From Phycisphaerales bacterium (GTDB taxonomy: Bacteria; Planctomycetota; Phycisphaerae; Phycisphaerales; UBA1924): a DNA stretch of 64,000 bases. The notes under the pieces are model-generated. The model searched no databases. It was not told where the DNA came from and was given only the letters and a program-made list of their open reading frames with translations. Where the stretch lies: assembly GCA_020849615.1 (NCBI GenBank), contig JADLFW010000036.1:62001-126000 (forward strand), in the 5' to 3' direction. The position numbers were made by a program, and so were the translations under genes. Shown here one piece after another: positions 34,314 to 42,356 of the stretch (positions are counted from its first letter, which is position 1; every line of letters starts with the position of its first letter).

Positions 34314-34819
34314 GCCGCTCAACGACCTCAGCCCGCTCCGCCGCGCTCCTTCCCGCCGCGCTGGCGATCATCGCCGCCCTCGGCGGCTGCCAGTCCACGC
34401 CCGCCGCCGGGCCGCCCTCCCTCCGCTACGGCCGCGACCTGTGCCTCCACTGCGGCATGGTCATCGTCGATGAACGCGCCGCGGCGGCGTTCCGCTCCGA
34501 CGGGCCCGCGCCCGACCAGCCCCCCGTCTTCGATGACATCGGCTGCCTCATCGATTACCTCGCCAAGCACAACCTCACACCCGCCGAGATCTGGGTGAAG
34601 GACTACGGCACCAAGGAATGGATCCCCGCCCGCTCGGCCACCTTCATCCTCGCCGACGGCATCGAAACCCCCATGGGCTCGGGCCTCGCCGCCTACGCAT
34701 CCGCCGATTCGGCCCGCGCCGCCACCGCCGACCTCAAACCCGAGACCCTCGCCTACGACCAGCTCCCCGCCCGCCGCCTCCAGTGGCGCCACGACCGCTT
34801 CGGTACACCGCTCAAGTAA
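34310..34819 (+). CDS. nosL: NosL, copper-chaperone lipoprotein
   Basis: A 169-residue lipoprotein: signal with lipobox LGGC (Cys27), then the copper-binding block LCLHCGMVIVDE with the CGM core expected of NosL, and a compact domain ending in the DRFGTPLK tail. NosL delivers Cu(I) to apo-NosZ in the periplasm. It starts by ATGA overlap with nosY, closing the nosB-D-F-Y-L coupled set. The extra Cys in CLHCGM is notable as a possible additional ligand. Confidence 0.95.
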   Translation: MSRSTTSARSAALLPAALAIIAALGGCQSTPAAGPPSLRYGRDLCLHCGMVIVDERAAAAFRSDGPAPDQPPVFDDIGCLIDYLAKHNLTPAEIWVKDYGTKEWIPARSATFILADGIETPMGSGLAAYASADSARAATADLKPETLAYDQLPARRLQWRHDRFGTPLK

Positions 34820-34850
34820 GCCCCGACCCCACCACGCCGGGAGCCCGCCC

Positions 34851-35354
34851 GTGTTCTCTCAAACCGCCGAGTACGCACTGCGAGCGATGATCCACCTGGC
34901 CAGCCGGGCCGGCGCCCCCACCACCTCCGAAGTCATCGCCGCCACCACCCAGGTCCCCGCCGGCTACCTCTCCAAGATCCTCCGCGGGCTCGTCGTGGCC
35001 CGGCTCATCCGCTCGCAGCGCGGGCCCAACGGTGGCTTCACCCTCGCCCTCCCCGTCACCTCCGTCACCGTTCTCGACATCGTCAACGCCGTGGACCCCA
35101 TCCGCCGGATCGACGGCTGCCCCCTCGGCGGCCCGCACCACCCCCGCCTGTGCGCCCTGCACTCCCGTCTCGATAACGCCCTCGAGCGCATCGAGAGCGA
35201 ACTCCGCAGCGCCACCCTCGCCGCCATCATCGATGAACAATCCGCCGGAGGCCGCTGCCACGGGCCCGCCGGCGCCGCGGCCAGCCGCCCCGCCGAACAC
35301 GTCGCCGAACACCTCGCCCGCCCGACCATTAACGGCGTGCCCCCCGCCGCGTAG
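34851..35354 (+). CDS. Rrf2-family transcriptional regulator
   Basis: A 167-residue DNA-binding protein with the Rrf2 winged helix (SQTAEYALRAMIHLA; VPAGYLSKILRGLVVARLI; RGPNGGFTLA). In NsrR/IscR-type members three Cys hold an Fe-S cluster; here the region has only two close Cys (DGCPLGGPHHPRLCALH) with His between, plus a later GGRCHG. The GTG start is 31 bp after nosL on the same strand. It is most likely the local NO- or redox-responsive regulator of the nos genes; GATAT-N4-ATATC upstream of the cytochrome gene is a candidate target. The C-terminal Ala/Pro tail is disordered. Confidence 0.9.
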   Translation: MFSQTAEYALRAMIHLASRAGAPTTSEVIAATTQVPAGYLSKILRGLVVARLIRSQRGPNGGFTLALPVTSVTVLDIVNAVDPIRRIDGCPLGGPHHPRLCALHSRLDNALERIESELRSATLAAIIDEQSAGGRCHGPAGAAASRPAEHVAEHLARPTINGVPPAA

Positions 35355-35372
35355 CCTCCGCCCGCGGTCCCA

Positions 35373-37703
35373 TCACCGCCAACCCGCCCCGGCGCCCCCG
35401 GCCCGCCCGCGCAGCGCCCGGATAGCCCGCTGCAGCTCCCCGCGGATCGCGCTGCTCTTGAACTCCGGCGGCAGAATCGTCACCCGGTCCGACTCCAGCC
35501 CCCGCCGGTCGGTCACCGCGAGCACGCGCCGGGCCTGGCCCGCGCGCAGGTACTCATTCAGCCTCGCCTCTTCGGGCGAATCGGTCACCAGCAGCTCGCA
35601 CGCCCCGGCCTCGGCCCCCGCCCGCACCTCCACGCCGTGCGTGCTCAGCTCGTACACGATGAACGCCCGGAGCCGCGCATCGGCCACCTCGACCGCCGCG
35701 CACACCCCGGGCCGCGGCCCGCTCATCCACTCCGGCGTCGCCGCCGGCAGCGTCAGCCGGAACGTCGAGCCCTTGTCCTTCTCTGATCTCACCTCGACGC
35801 CGCCCCCCGCTTTCGAGATGATCCCCACCACCAGCGCCAGCCCCAGCCCCGTCGACAGCCCCCGCGTCTTGGTCGTGTAGAACGGGTCAAGGCACCGCAT
35901 CCGCACCTCTTCCGACATGCCGGGCCCGTCGTCGTCGACCTCCACCACCACCGCGTTATCCGCGGCCCGGCTCGACACCGTGATCCGCGTCCCCCGCCCG
36001 CTCTGCCGGATCGCTTCCGCCGCGTTCTGCACGAGGTTGAACACCGCCTGGGTCAGCCCGGCCGGGCTGATCGCCGCCCGCCCCGGCGTGACATCCGACT
36101 TCAGCTCCACCCCGCGCGGCGGCAGGTTGCGCATCAGCGCCGAGGTCTGGGTCCACCATTCCGCCAGGTCAGTCCCGCCGTGCGTCCGCGCTGCGCCGTG
36201 CGGATCAACCGCCAGCAACCGCAGGCCCGACGACAGCCGGCTCATGTAGTCCGCCGACTGCTGGATCGTCTCCACATCCTCCCGGACCTCCGGCCCGCCC
36301 TTGAGCCGGATCGACTCCAGGCTCACCCGCACCGGCAGCAGCAGGTTCGCCAGGTCGTGCCCGATCCCCGCCGCCAGCGTCCCGATCGACGCCAGACGCT
36401 CCGCGATCCGCAGCCGGTCCCGCGACTGCTGCAGCGCCTCGGTCCGCTCCACCACCACCTGCTCCAGCCCCTCCGCGTGCTCCTGCAGCAGCCGCCGGGC
36501 CTCCTCCAGTTCGGTGATGTCCACGCACGACCCCACGAACCCCGTGAACGTCCCGTCCGGCTCGAACAGCGGCGTGGCGTGGTTCAGCACCCACCGGTAC
36601 TCCCCATCGTGCCGCCGCAGCCGGTACGCCAGCTGGAACTCGTGCCGGTGCTCGAACGCCTCCTCGTACACACGCAGGTAGCGCTCGCTGTCGTCGGGGT
36701 GAATGCTCCTCGTCCAGCCGAACCCCACCACCTCCTCCATGCCCCGCCCTACGAACGCCAGCCACGGCCGGTTGAACCACGTCCTCCGCCGCGCCGCATC
36801 CGAAAGCCAGATCAGCACCGGCGCCCGGTCCGCCATCACCCGGAACCGCGCCTCGCTCTCCGCCTGCGCCAGCCGGGCCCGGTGCTCCGCCGTCAGGTCG
36901 ACGAACACCCCCACACACCCGCGCACGCTCCCCGTCTCATCCCGCAGCGGCACCGCGAACTCGTACAGCTTCCTCACGCCCCCATCCCGCTGCACCACAT
37001 CGAACGTCTCGCCCGCCACCAGCTCCCCCGTCCGCGCCGCACGCTGCATCGGCAGCTCGTCCGCCGCCACCTCCCGCCCGTCCTTCTGCACCGTGAACGG
37101 CAGCCGCGCCGCCCCCTCCCCCGTCTTCGACGGGTTCTCCTCCTCGGGCACCCCCAGCATCTTCGCCCCCGCCGGGTTCATCGAGATCCGCGTGCACGCC
37201 GCATCCGACGCGATGAATACCCCCACCGGCAGCAGCCTCAGCAGCGCCTCCAGCTCCTCCACCCGCCGCCTCAGGTCCGTGTTCAGCTCCGCGATCCGCC
37301 GGGCCGACTCCCGCTGCTCCGTGATGTCCGTGTTAGTCCCGAACCACCGGATGATCCGCCCGCCCTCATCACGCAGCGGCAGCACCCGCGTCAGGAACCA
37401 CCGGTACACCCCATCCGCGCCCCGCAGCGGGAACTCCGTGTCGAGCGGCTCCCCCGTCCGGATCGACTCCCCCCACGCCTCCATCACCCTCGGCAGATGC
37501 TCGGGATCATGCACCTCCCGCCAGCCCCACCCCTCCAGCTCGCGCGGGCTCTTTCCCGTGAACTCCAGCCACTTCCGGTTGTACCAGTAGATCCACCCGT
37601 CGGGACGGGCCATCCACGCCAACTGCGGGATCGAGTCCGCCAACTGGCGGAACTGCGCCTCCGCGCGGTCCGGCCCGCCCTCCCGCACCTGCTCCTCGCG
37701 CAT
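35373..37703 (-). CDS. Multi-PAS sensor histidine kinase with degenerate receiver-like tail
   Basis: A 776-residue soluble sensor kinase without membrane segments. Three PAS/PAC units (about 15-135, 145-270, 280-400; e.g. YNRKWLEFTGKSPRELEGWG, WFNRPWLAFVGRGMEEVVGF) precede a coiled coil, an HisKA-like helix with the phospho-acceptor His in GIGHDLANLLLP near 449, and a HATPase domain (VFNLVQNAAEAI, VDDDGPGM, STGLGLALV). The last ~110 residues have receiver-like size and secondary structure but lack the Asp residues. The ATG at 37703 was chosen for the G-rich site ahead and because it opens the PAS region. It converges on the nos regulator gene with an 18-bp gap. The ligand is unknown. Confidence 0.92.
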   Translation of the reverse strand: MREEQVREGGPDRAEAQFRQLADSIPQLAWMARPDGWIYWYNRKWLEFTGKSPRELEGWGWREVHDPEHLPRVMEAWGESIRTGEPLDTEFPLRGADGVYRWFLTRVLPLRDEGGRIIRWFGTNTDITEQRESARRIAELNTDLRRRVEELEALLRLLPVGVFIASDAACTRISMNPAGAKMLGVPEEENPSKTGEGAARLPFTVQKDGREVAADELPMQRAARTGELVAGETFDVVQRDGGVRKLYEFAVPLRDETGSVRGCVGVFVDLTAEHRARLAQAESEARFRVMADRAPVLIWLSDAARRRTWFNRPWLAFVGRGMEEVVGFGWTRSIHPDDSERYLRVYEEAFEHRHEFQLAYRLRRHDGEYRWVLNHATPLFEPDGTFTGFVGSCVDITELEEARRLLQEHAEGLEQVVVERTEALQQSRDRLRIAERLASIGTLAAGIGHDLANLLLPVRVSLESIRLKGGPEVREDVETIQQSADYMSRLSSGLRLLAVDPHGAARTHGGTDLAEWWTQTSALMRNLPPRGVELKSDVTPGRAAISPAGLTQAVFNLVQNAAEAIRQSGRGTRITVSSRAADNAVVVEVDDDGPGMSEEVRMRCLDPFYTTKTRGLSTGLGLALVVGIISKAGGGVEVRSEKDKGSTFRLTLPAATPEWMSGPRPGVCAAVEVADARLRAFIVYELSTHGVEVRAGAEAGACELLVTDSPEEARLNEYLRAGQARRVLAVTDRRGLESDRVTILPPEFKSSAIRGELQRAIRALRGRAGGAGAGWR

Positions 37704-38063
37704 GCAACCATCCCCCCGCCGCCCACCCGCGCAGCGTCGCCCCACGCTCGCAGATCCCGGGTCCCCGATCGCCCCGGCATCCCACACCCGCCCCGCCGAA
37801 ACCCCCGAACACCGCGCGGGCCACCGATCTCAGAATACGAGAATCCGCCTCCTCCGTCGATCATCCTCAGCGCCGTTCACTCCCACTTCCCCCGAGGTTC
37901 ACCTCACCGGGAATGAGCGCAGCATGAAGAGCAGGTCAGACAAATTTGAATCGCGCGCTGCGTATTGGATTCCGCGCCCCCGCCCGCTAGCCTCGACACC
38001 TAGCGGCTCGCCTCGCCCCTCCGGCCGGGCCGCACGGAACCTCCGGGGAGGGAGGCTCTCACC
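37704..38063. other. 360-bp intergenic region
   Basis: Divergent spacer between the PAS kinase gene and a small secreted-protein gene. It contains an AT-richer patch near 37940-37972 (CAAATTTGAATCG, then GTATTGGATTCC) that may carry a promoter; spacing does not give a confident -35/-10 pair. No gene seen. Confidence 0.4.
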
Positions 38064-38504
38064 ATGCTCCGCTCGATGCCGCCCGCGGCCGCCGCCGCTG
38101 CTGCAGTTCTCTCATTCTGCCCCGCCCTGGCCCAGCCCCGCGAAGGCGCGCGCCACATCCCCCTGCTCAAGGCGCCGGGGCTCCGCCCCTCCACGCCCCG
38201 CGCGGGCTTCAGATTCGTCGAGTCCAGACCCTCCGACCTGCGCATCGGCGGATACACCCTCACCCTTACTGACGGGCCTGTCGAGGCCCGCTCCAGCCTC
38301 ATCTACCCCGAACCCCTGCACCCGGGCCCGCTCGCCACCGCGCTCACCCCCCTGCAGTTCCCCGACCCGCGCGCCGCCTGGCTCCCCAGGTGCCTCCAAA
38401 CGCGTGAACCCCCCGGGCCGGAAACCGCCCTCAGCATCTCCCCCGATTCACCGGTCCGGGCCGGCGCCGGACCGAGCCTCATCGGGATCGCCGCCGCGCG
38501 TTAG
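38064..38504 (+). CDS. Small secreted protein of unknown function
   Basis: A 146-residue protein with a clear signal peptide (MLRSMPPAAAAAAAVLSFCPALA/QP) followed by a Pro-rich domain. There is one Cys in the signal and one in the mature part, so no disulfide pair. GGGAGG lies 8 bases before the ATG. I recognise no family; codon use fits a real gene and the ribosome site is good. Confidence 0.65.
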   Translation: MLRSMPPAAAAAAAVLSFCPALAQPREGARHIPLLKAPGLRPSTPRAGFRFVESRPSDLRIGGYTLTLTDGPVEARSSLIYPEPLHPGPLATALTPLQFPDPRAAWLPRCLQTREPPGPETALSISPDSPVRAGAGPSLIGIAAAR

Positions 38505-38602
38505 GCCCGCGATCCCCCGGCCCCCGCCACCCCCCATCCCCGGGGGAACTGCACCATGAAATCGGCCCGGCGACTTGCCGAATAACGGGCCGAGGTGGCA
38601 CC

Positions 38603-39001
38603 ATGTACGGTGTTGACGCCATGCCGGTGGAAGAACAAGCCCCAACTTCGCAGCGCTACGCCGCCCCTTCCCTCGCGGAATGGGAGCGCACATACGCCAT
38701 GTGGACCCACCTGCTCCTGCTGGCGGGCCACTTCGTCCCCATCGTCCCCTCGCTCATCCTCTGGCTCGTCAAGCGCGACCAGTCCGCCTTCGTGGATGAC
38801 CACGGCAAGGAAGCCGTCAACTTCCAGATCAGCATCGTGATGTACATGGTTGCGGGCGCGCTGCTGTCCATGATCTGCATCGGCATCCCGGTCCTCATCG
38901 CCGCCTACGCGCTGGCCATCGTCGGCATGATCCTCGCCGCCGTCGCCGCCAGCCGCGGCCAGTACTTCCGCTACCCGATGACCATCCGGCTCATCCACTG
39001 A
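38603..39001 (+). CDS. DUF4870-type small membrane protein
   Basis: A 132-residue protein with three to four hydrophobic helices and the DUF4870 pattern: MWTHLLLLAGHFVPIVPSLILW, then DHGKEAVNFQISI, then a long C-terminal hydrophobic pair. The function of the family is unknown; it is distantly related to Tic20-like proteins. GAGG lies 8 bases before the ATG. It converges on the double-thioredoxin gene with a 7-bp gap. Confidence 0.88.
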   Translation: MYGVDAMPVEEQAPTSQRYAAPSLAEWERTYAMWTHLLLLAGHFVPIVPSLILWLVKRDQSAFVDDHGKEAVNFQISIVMYMVAGALLSMICIGIPVLIAAYALAIVGMILAAVAASRGQYFRYPMTIRLIH

Positions 39002-39008
39002 GCCCGCG

Positions 39009-40004
39009 CTACTTGGCCGAAGCCGCCTTCAGGGAATCCAGCAGCCCGGTCACCTCGGCCTCCGACAGCTTGCCGGTCTTGCGCAGCATCACCCCGAAGT
39101 GCTCGATCTCCTCCGGCGCCGCCGGAAACCCGATGTTCCCCTTCGGGCCCGTGCTGTCGATGACCGACTTCCCATCACCATCGAGGAACACGAACCACGG
39201 GATCCCGCCGTTCTGCCCCTTGGAGTACCTCGCCAGCACCTCGCTCCCGCCCACCGTCCGGTCCGTGTCGATCTTCAGGTCCACGAACGCCTTGGCCAGC
39301 ACCGGCGCCACATCGGGCCGGGCCATCCACGCCTCCAGCTTGTGGCACCACCCGCACCACGGCGCCCCGAAGTGCAGGAACACCACCTTGCCTTCCGCCC
39401 GGGCCTGCGCGATCGCCGCCGGCACCATCGCCTCCGCGCTCTGGTAGGACGCCTTGTGCTCCTCCAGGAACTTCAGCACCAGCTTGGGATCGTGCCCCGC
39501 CGCGACCCCCTTCGACTTGCCCGACTCATCCTTCACCTCCAGCGCCGCCGTCTCCTGGTTCGCGATCGGCTTCCCATTGCCATCCAGGATCGTCAGGAAC
39601 GGGTACCCGTTCGCGGCGAGATCGGCGCCGTAGGTCTTGGCCAGGTCCACGTTCTTGCCCGCGGGCTTCCCCGCATCCACGTACACCACCTCGTACTCGT
39701 ACATCAGCGTCCTGGCGATCGCCTTGTCGCTCTTGAACAGCCCGTGCAGCGCGATGCACCAGGGGCACCAGTTGCCGCCCCACTGCACCAGCACCCGCCG
39801 GTTCTCCTTCTTGGCCCGGGCGATCGCCGCCGCGATCTGCTGCTTCGCATCCGCTGCCTCGTCGTAGACCCTGGCCTTCTCGCCGCCGGGCTGGCCCGCG
39901 GCCTTCGAGGGCGCTGCGGGCGGCTCACCCGAAACCACCGGCGCCCCCGCCAGCATCCCCGCAACCCCCACCATCCCAGCCACGACCGCGAATGACCGCC
40001 TCAT
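39009..40004 (-). CDS. Secreted protein with two thioredoxin-like domains
   Basis: A 331-residue exported protein: signal peptide (about 1-26), then two tandem thioredoxin folds. Domain 1 has WGGNWCPWC near residues 75-83 and GYPFLTILDGNGKP; domain 2 has FGAPWCGWC near 213-221 and GGIPWFVFLDGDGK. Both CxxC pairs are intact and resemble the thioredoxin-7/DUF255 group more than TlpA. It is probably a periplasmic disulfide reductase or isomerase. GGAG lies 8 bases before the ATG. A TGTGTGC tandem array (40016-40041) sits just upstream of that site, in the 51-bp gap to the P-type ATPase gene. Confidence 0.9.
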   Translation of the reverse strand: MRRSFAVVAGMVGVAGMLAGAPVVSGEPPAAPSKAAGQPGGEKARVYDEAADAKQQIAAAIARAKKENRRVLVQWGGNWCPWCIALHGLFKSDKAIARTLMYEYEVVYVDAGKPAGKNVDLAKTYGADLAANGYPFLTILDGNGKPIANQETAALEVKDESGKSKGVAAGHDPKLVLKFLEEHKASYQSAEAMVPAAIAQARAEGKVVFLHFGAPWCGWCHKLEAWMARPDVAPVLAKAFVDLKIDTDRTVGGSEVLARYSKGQNGGIPWFVFLDGDGKSVIDSTGPKGNIGFPAAPEEIEHFGVMLRKTGKLSEAEVTGLLDSLKAASAK

Positions 40005-40015
40005 TGCCAGGCTCC

Positions 40016-40041
40016 TGTGTGCTGTGTGCTGTGTGCTGTGC
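40016..40041 (+). repeat. 7-bp tandem array TGTGTGC
   Basis: Three perfect heptamers TGTGTGC plus a truncated TGTGC, between the metal ATPase stop and the start of the double-thioredoxin gene, immediately 5' of that gene's ribosome site. Copy-number change here would alter the leader, not the protein. Confidence 0.85.
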
Positions 40042-40055
40042 TCGGCTCTCCCCGC

Positions 40056-42161
40056 TCACGCCCCCGCCGGCTGCAGGTTCCGCAGGCTCGCGGCCCGGCG
40101 CCGCGGCGCCGCGTGCTGCTGCTCGGCCTCGGCGCTCACGAAGCTCTCGCCGAAGCGGAAGAGCCGGAACGAGTTGGCCAGCACCACGATGTCCCCGACG
40201 AAGTGGTAGAACGCCGCCAGCGGCAGGGCCAGCTTGCCCGCCTCCGCCAGCGTGCCCGTCGAAGCGATCACCAGCCCGATGATCGCCACCAGGATCGACA
40301 GCGCGATGTTCTGCGCGATGATCGCCCGCGTCCGCCTCGCCAGCTCGATCAGGAACGGCACCCGCGACAGGTCATCGTTCATGAGCGCCACGCCCGCCGA
40401 ATTGGCCGCTATGTCCGTCCCCGACAACCCCATCGCGATGCCCACATCCGCCTCGGCCAGCGACGGCCCGTCGTTGATGCCGTCGCCGACCATCATCGTC
40501 CGGTACCCGCTCCGCACCATGCCCTTGATCAGCTCGTGCTTCTCTTCCGGCAGGCACTCGGCCTCCACCGCATCCACACCCACCGCCTGCGCCACCCGCT
40601 GGGCCACGCTCAGCCGGTCGCCCGTGAAGATCGAGATCTGCCGCACCCCGAGCTCGCGCAGGTGCTGCACCACTCCCTTGGTGTTGGCCCGGACCGTGTC
40701 CTCCAGCCCCACCGCCCCCAGGTACCGCCCGTTCTTCATGACGTGCACGCCCGTCATGCCCTCGATCTTGCCCTCGACCGCCTCGACATCGGCCCGGGCC
40801 GCGGGGTTCAGCTCCAGCAGCCACGAGGCCCGGCCCACGCACAGCTCATCGCCGTTGATCCGCGTCTTCACGCCCCGGCCGTGGATCTCCTGGTAGTCAT
40901 CCGACGGCGTCACCGCGATCCGGGCCGCCTTCGACGTCGTCAGGATCGACAGCGCCAACGGGTGGTTGGAGTGCTGCTCGGCGTTGGCCGCCGAGGCCAG
41001 CAGCTCCGCGCCCTCCACGCCCGGCGCCGGCGCCAGCTTCGTCACCTGGAACCGCCCGGTCGTGATCGTCCCCGTCTTGTCCAGCACCACCGCCGTCACG
41101 TTCGCCGACGCCTCGAGATAGCTCGGCTGCTTGATCAGGATCCCCAGCCGGGCCGCCGCGGCGAACGCCGCCAGCATCGCGCTGGGGCTCGACAGCAGCA
41201 GCGCCGAGGGGCACGCCACCACCAGCACCGTCACCGCCACCTCCGCCGCCCGCTCCTGCAGCAAGGGGTTGGAGGACTGGCTCATCACGAACCACACCAC
41301 CCCCGCCACGCTCAGCACCACCGGCACAAAGAACGCCGACACCTGCTCGATCAGCAGCTGCCGCGGCGTGCGCGAACGCTCCGCCTGCTGGATCAGCTGC
41401 GTCACCTTGCCGATCGTCGTCTCCTGCCCCACCTGCGTCACCGTCAGGTCGATCTGCCCCGTCAGGTTCGAGGTGCCCGCGTACACCGGATCCCCCGGCT
41501 GCACCTCCACCGGCGCCGCCTCGCCCGTCAGCGAAGCCTGGTTGATCGTCGACCGCCCCGCCGTCACCCGCCCATCCACCGGCAGGTTCTCGCCGGGCCG
41601 GACCCGCACCATCTGCCCGACCTTGATGTCCCCCAGCGCCACCTCACGCTCCTCGCCGCCCTCCACCAGCCTCGCCACATCCGGCGTCAGCTCCACCAGC
41701 TCCGCGATCGCCCGCTGCGCCCCGCTCGCCGATCGCCGCACCAGCTGCCCGAACACCACCAGGATGAACGCCAGCCACCCCGCCGTCGTGTACTCCCCGA
41801 TCGCGATCGCCGCCAGGATCGCCAGCGCCGCCAGCGATGAACTCGACAGCCGCGTCGCCATCACCTCCCGGAACGCCGCCGTGAACAGCGGGATCCCCAG
41901 CACGATCGCCCCGATGATCGCCGGGATCATCGCCACCTGCGGATCAACCAGGTTGAACACCTCGCACAACGTCGAGGCCGCCACCAGCACCCCGCCCACC
42001 AGGCACAGGATGATGTACCGCTCGATCTCCACCTCGTGGTGCGAGCAGCACGCGATCTCCTCGGCCCGATGATCATGCACGTGCGGGTGATCGTGGGGGT
42101 GGTCGTGGGCGTGGTTGTGGGGGTGAGCGTGGGGGTGGGGCTGGCCGTGCGCTGTGGACAT
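40056..42161 (-). CDS. Heavy-metal P1B-type ATPase with His-rich N-terminus and CPS motif
   Basis: A 701-residue cation pump. Residues ~4-50 form a His/Asp/Pro tail ending EEIACCSHHEVE; there is no classical HMA domain. The membrane core follows, with the actuator loop (SLTGEAAPV), the ion motif CPS near residue 317 (ACPSALLLSSPSA) where relatives have CPC, the phosphorylation site DKTGT near 360, the HP motif (SNHPLAL) and the hinge GDGINDGPS near 560. This places it among Zn/Cd/Co/Cu P1B pumps; the CPS core makes the metal uncertain. The ATG at 42161 was chosen for GGGAG 10 bases upstream and because it opens the His tail. The thioredoxin gene lies 51 bp downstream. Confidence 0.93.
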   Translation of the reverse strand: MSTAHGQPHPHAHPHNHAHDHPHDHPHVHDHRAEEIACCSHHEVEIERYIILCLVGGVLVAASTLCEVFNLVDPQVAMIPAIIGAIVLGIPLFTAAFREVMATRLSSSSLAALAILAAIAIGEYTTAGWLAFILVVFGQLVRRSASGAQRAIAELVELTPDVARLVEGGEEREVALGDIKVGQMVRVRPGENLPVDGRVTAGRSTINQASLTGEAAPVEVQPGDPVYAGTSNLTGQIDLTVTQVGQETTIGKVTQLIQQAERSRTPRQLLIEQVSAFFVPVVLSVAGVVWFVMSQSSNPLLQERAAEVAVTVLVVACPSALLLSSPSAMLAAFAAAARLGILIKQPSYLEASANVTAVVLDKTGTITTGRFQVTKLAPAPGVEGAELLASAANAEQHSNHPLALSILTTSKAARIAVTPSDDYQEIHGRGVKTRINGDELCVGRASWLLELNPAARADVEAVEGKIEGMTGVHVMKNGRYLGAVGLEDTVRANTKGVVQHLRELGVRQISIFTGDRLSVAQRVAQAVGVDAVEAECLPEEKHELIKGMVRSGYRTMMVGDGINDGPSLAEADVGIAMGLSGTDIAANSAGVALMNDDLSRVPFLIELARRTRAIIAQNIALSILVAIIGLVIASTGTLAEAGKLALPLAAFYHFVGDIVVLANSFRLFRFGESFVSAEAEQQHAAPRRRAASLRNLQPAGA

Positions 42162-42356
42162 TCGGACAAACTCCCGGTCTGTCAACCGCCGGTCTTCCCC
42201 GCGGTCGTGTTGTGCTCGATTCGATGGCCCGGGCCATCCCGCCACGGGCCTCCAAACCCCGATCGGGGCGGCTCCCTATAGGATACGCCTTCACCTTCCG
42301 GCGGGTTCACCCCACCCCGCTCCCTATCCTGCCCCGACCCCACCGATCCCCAACCT

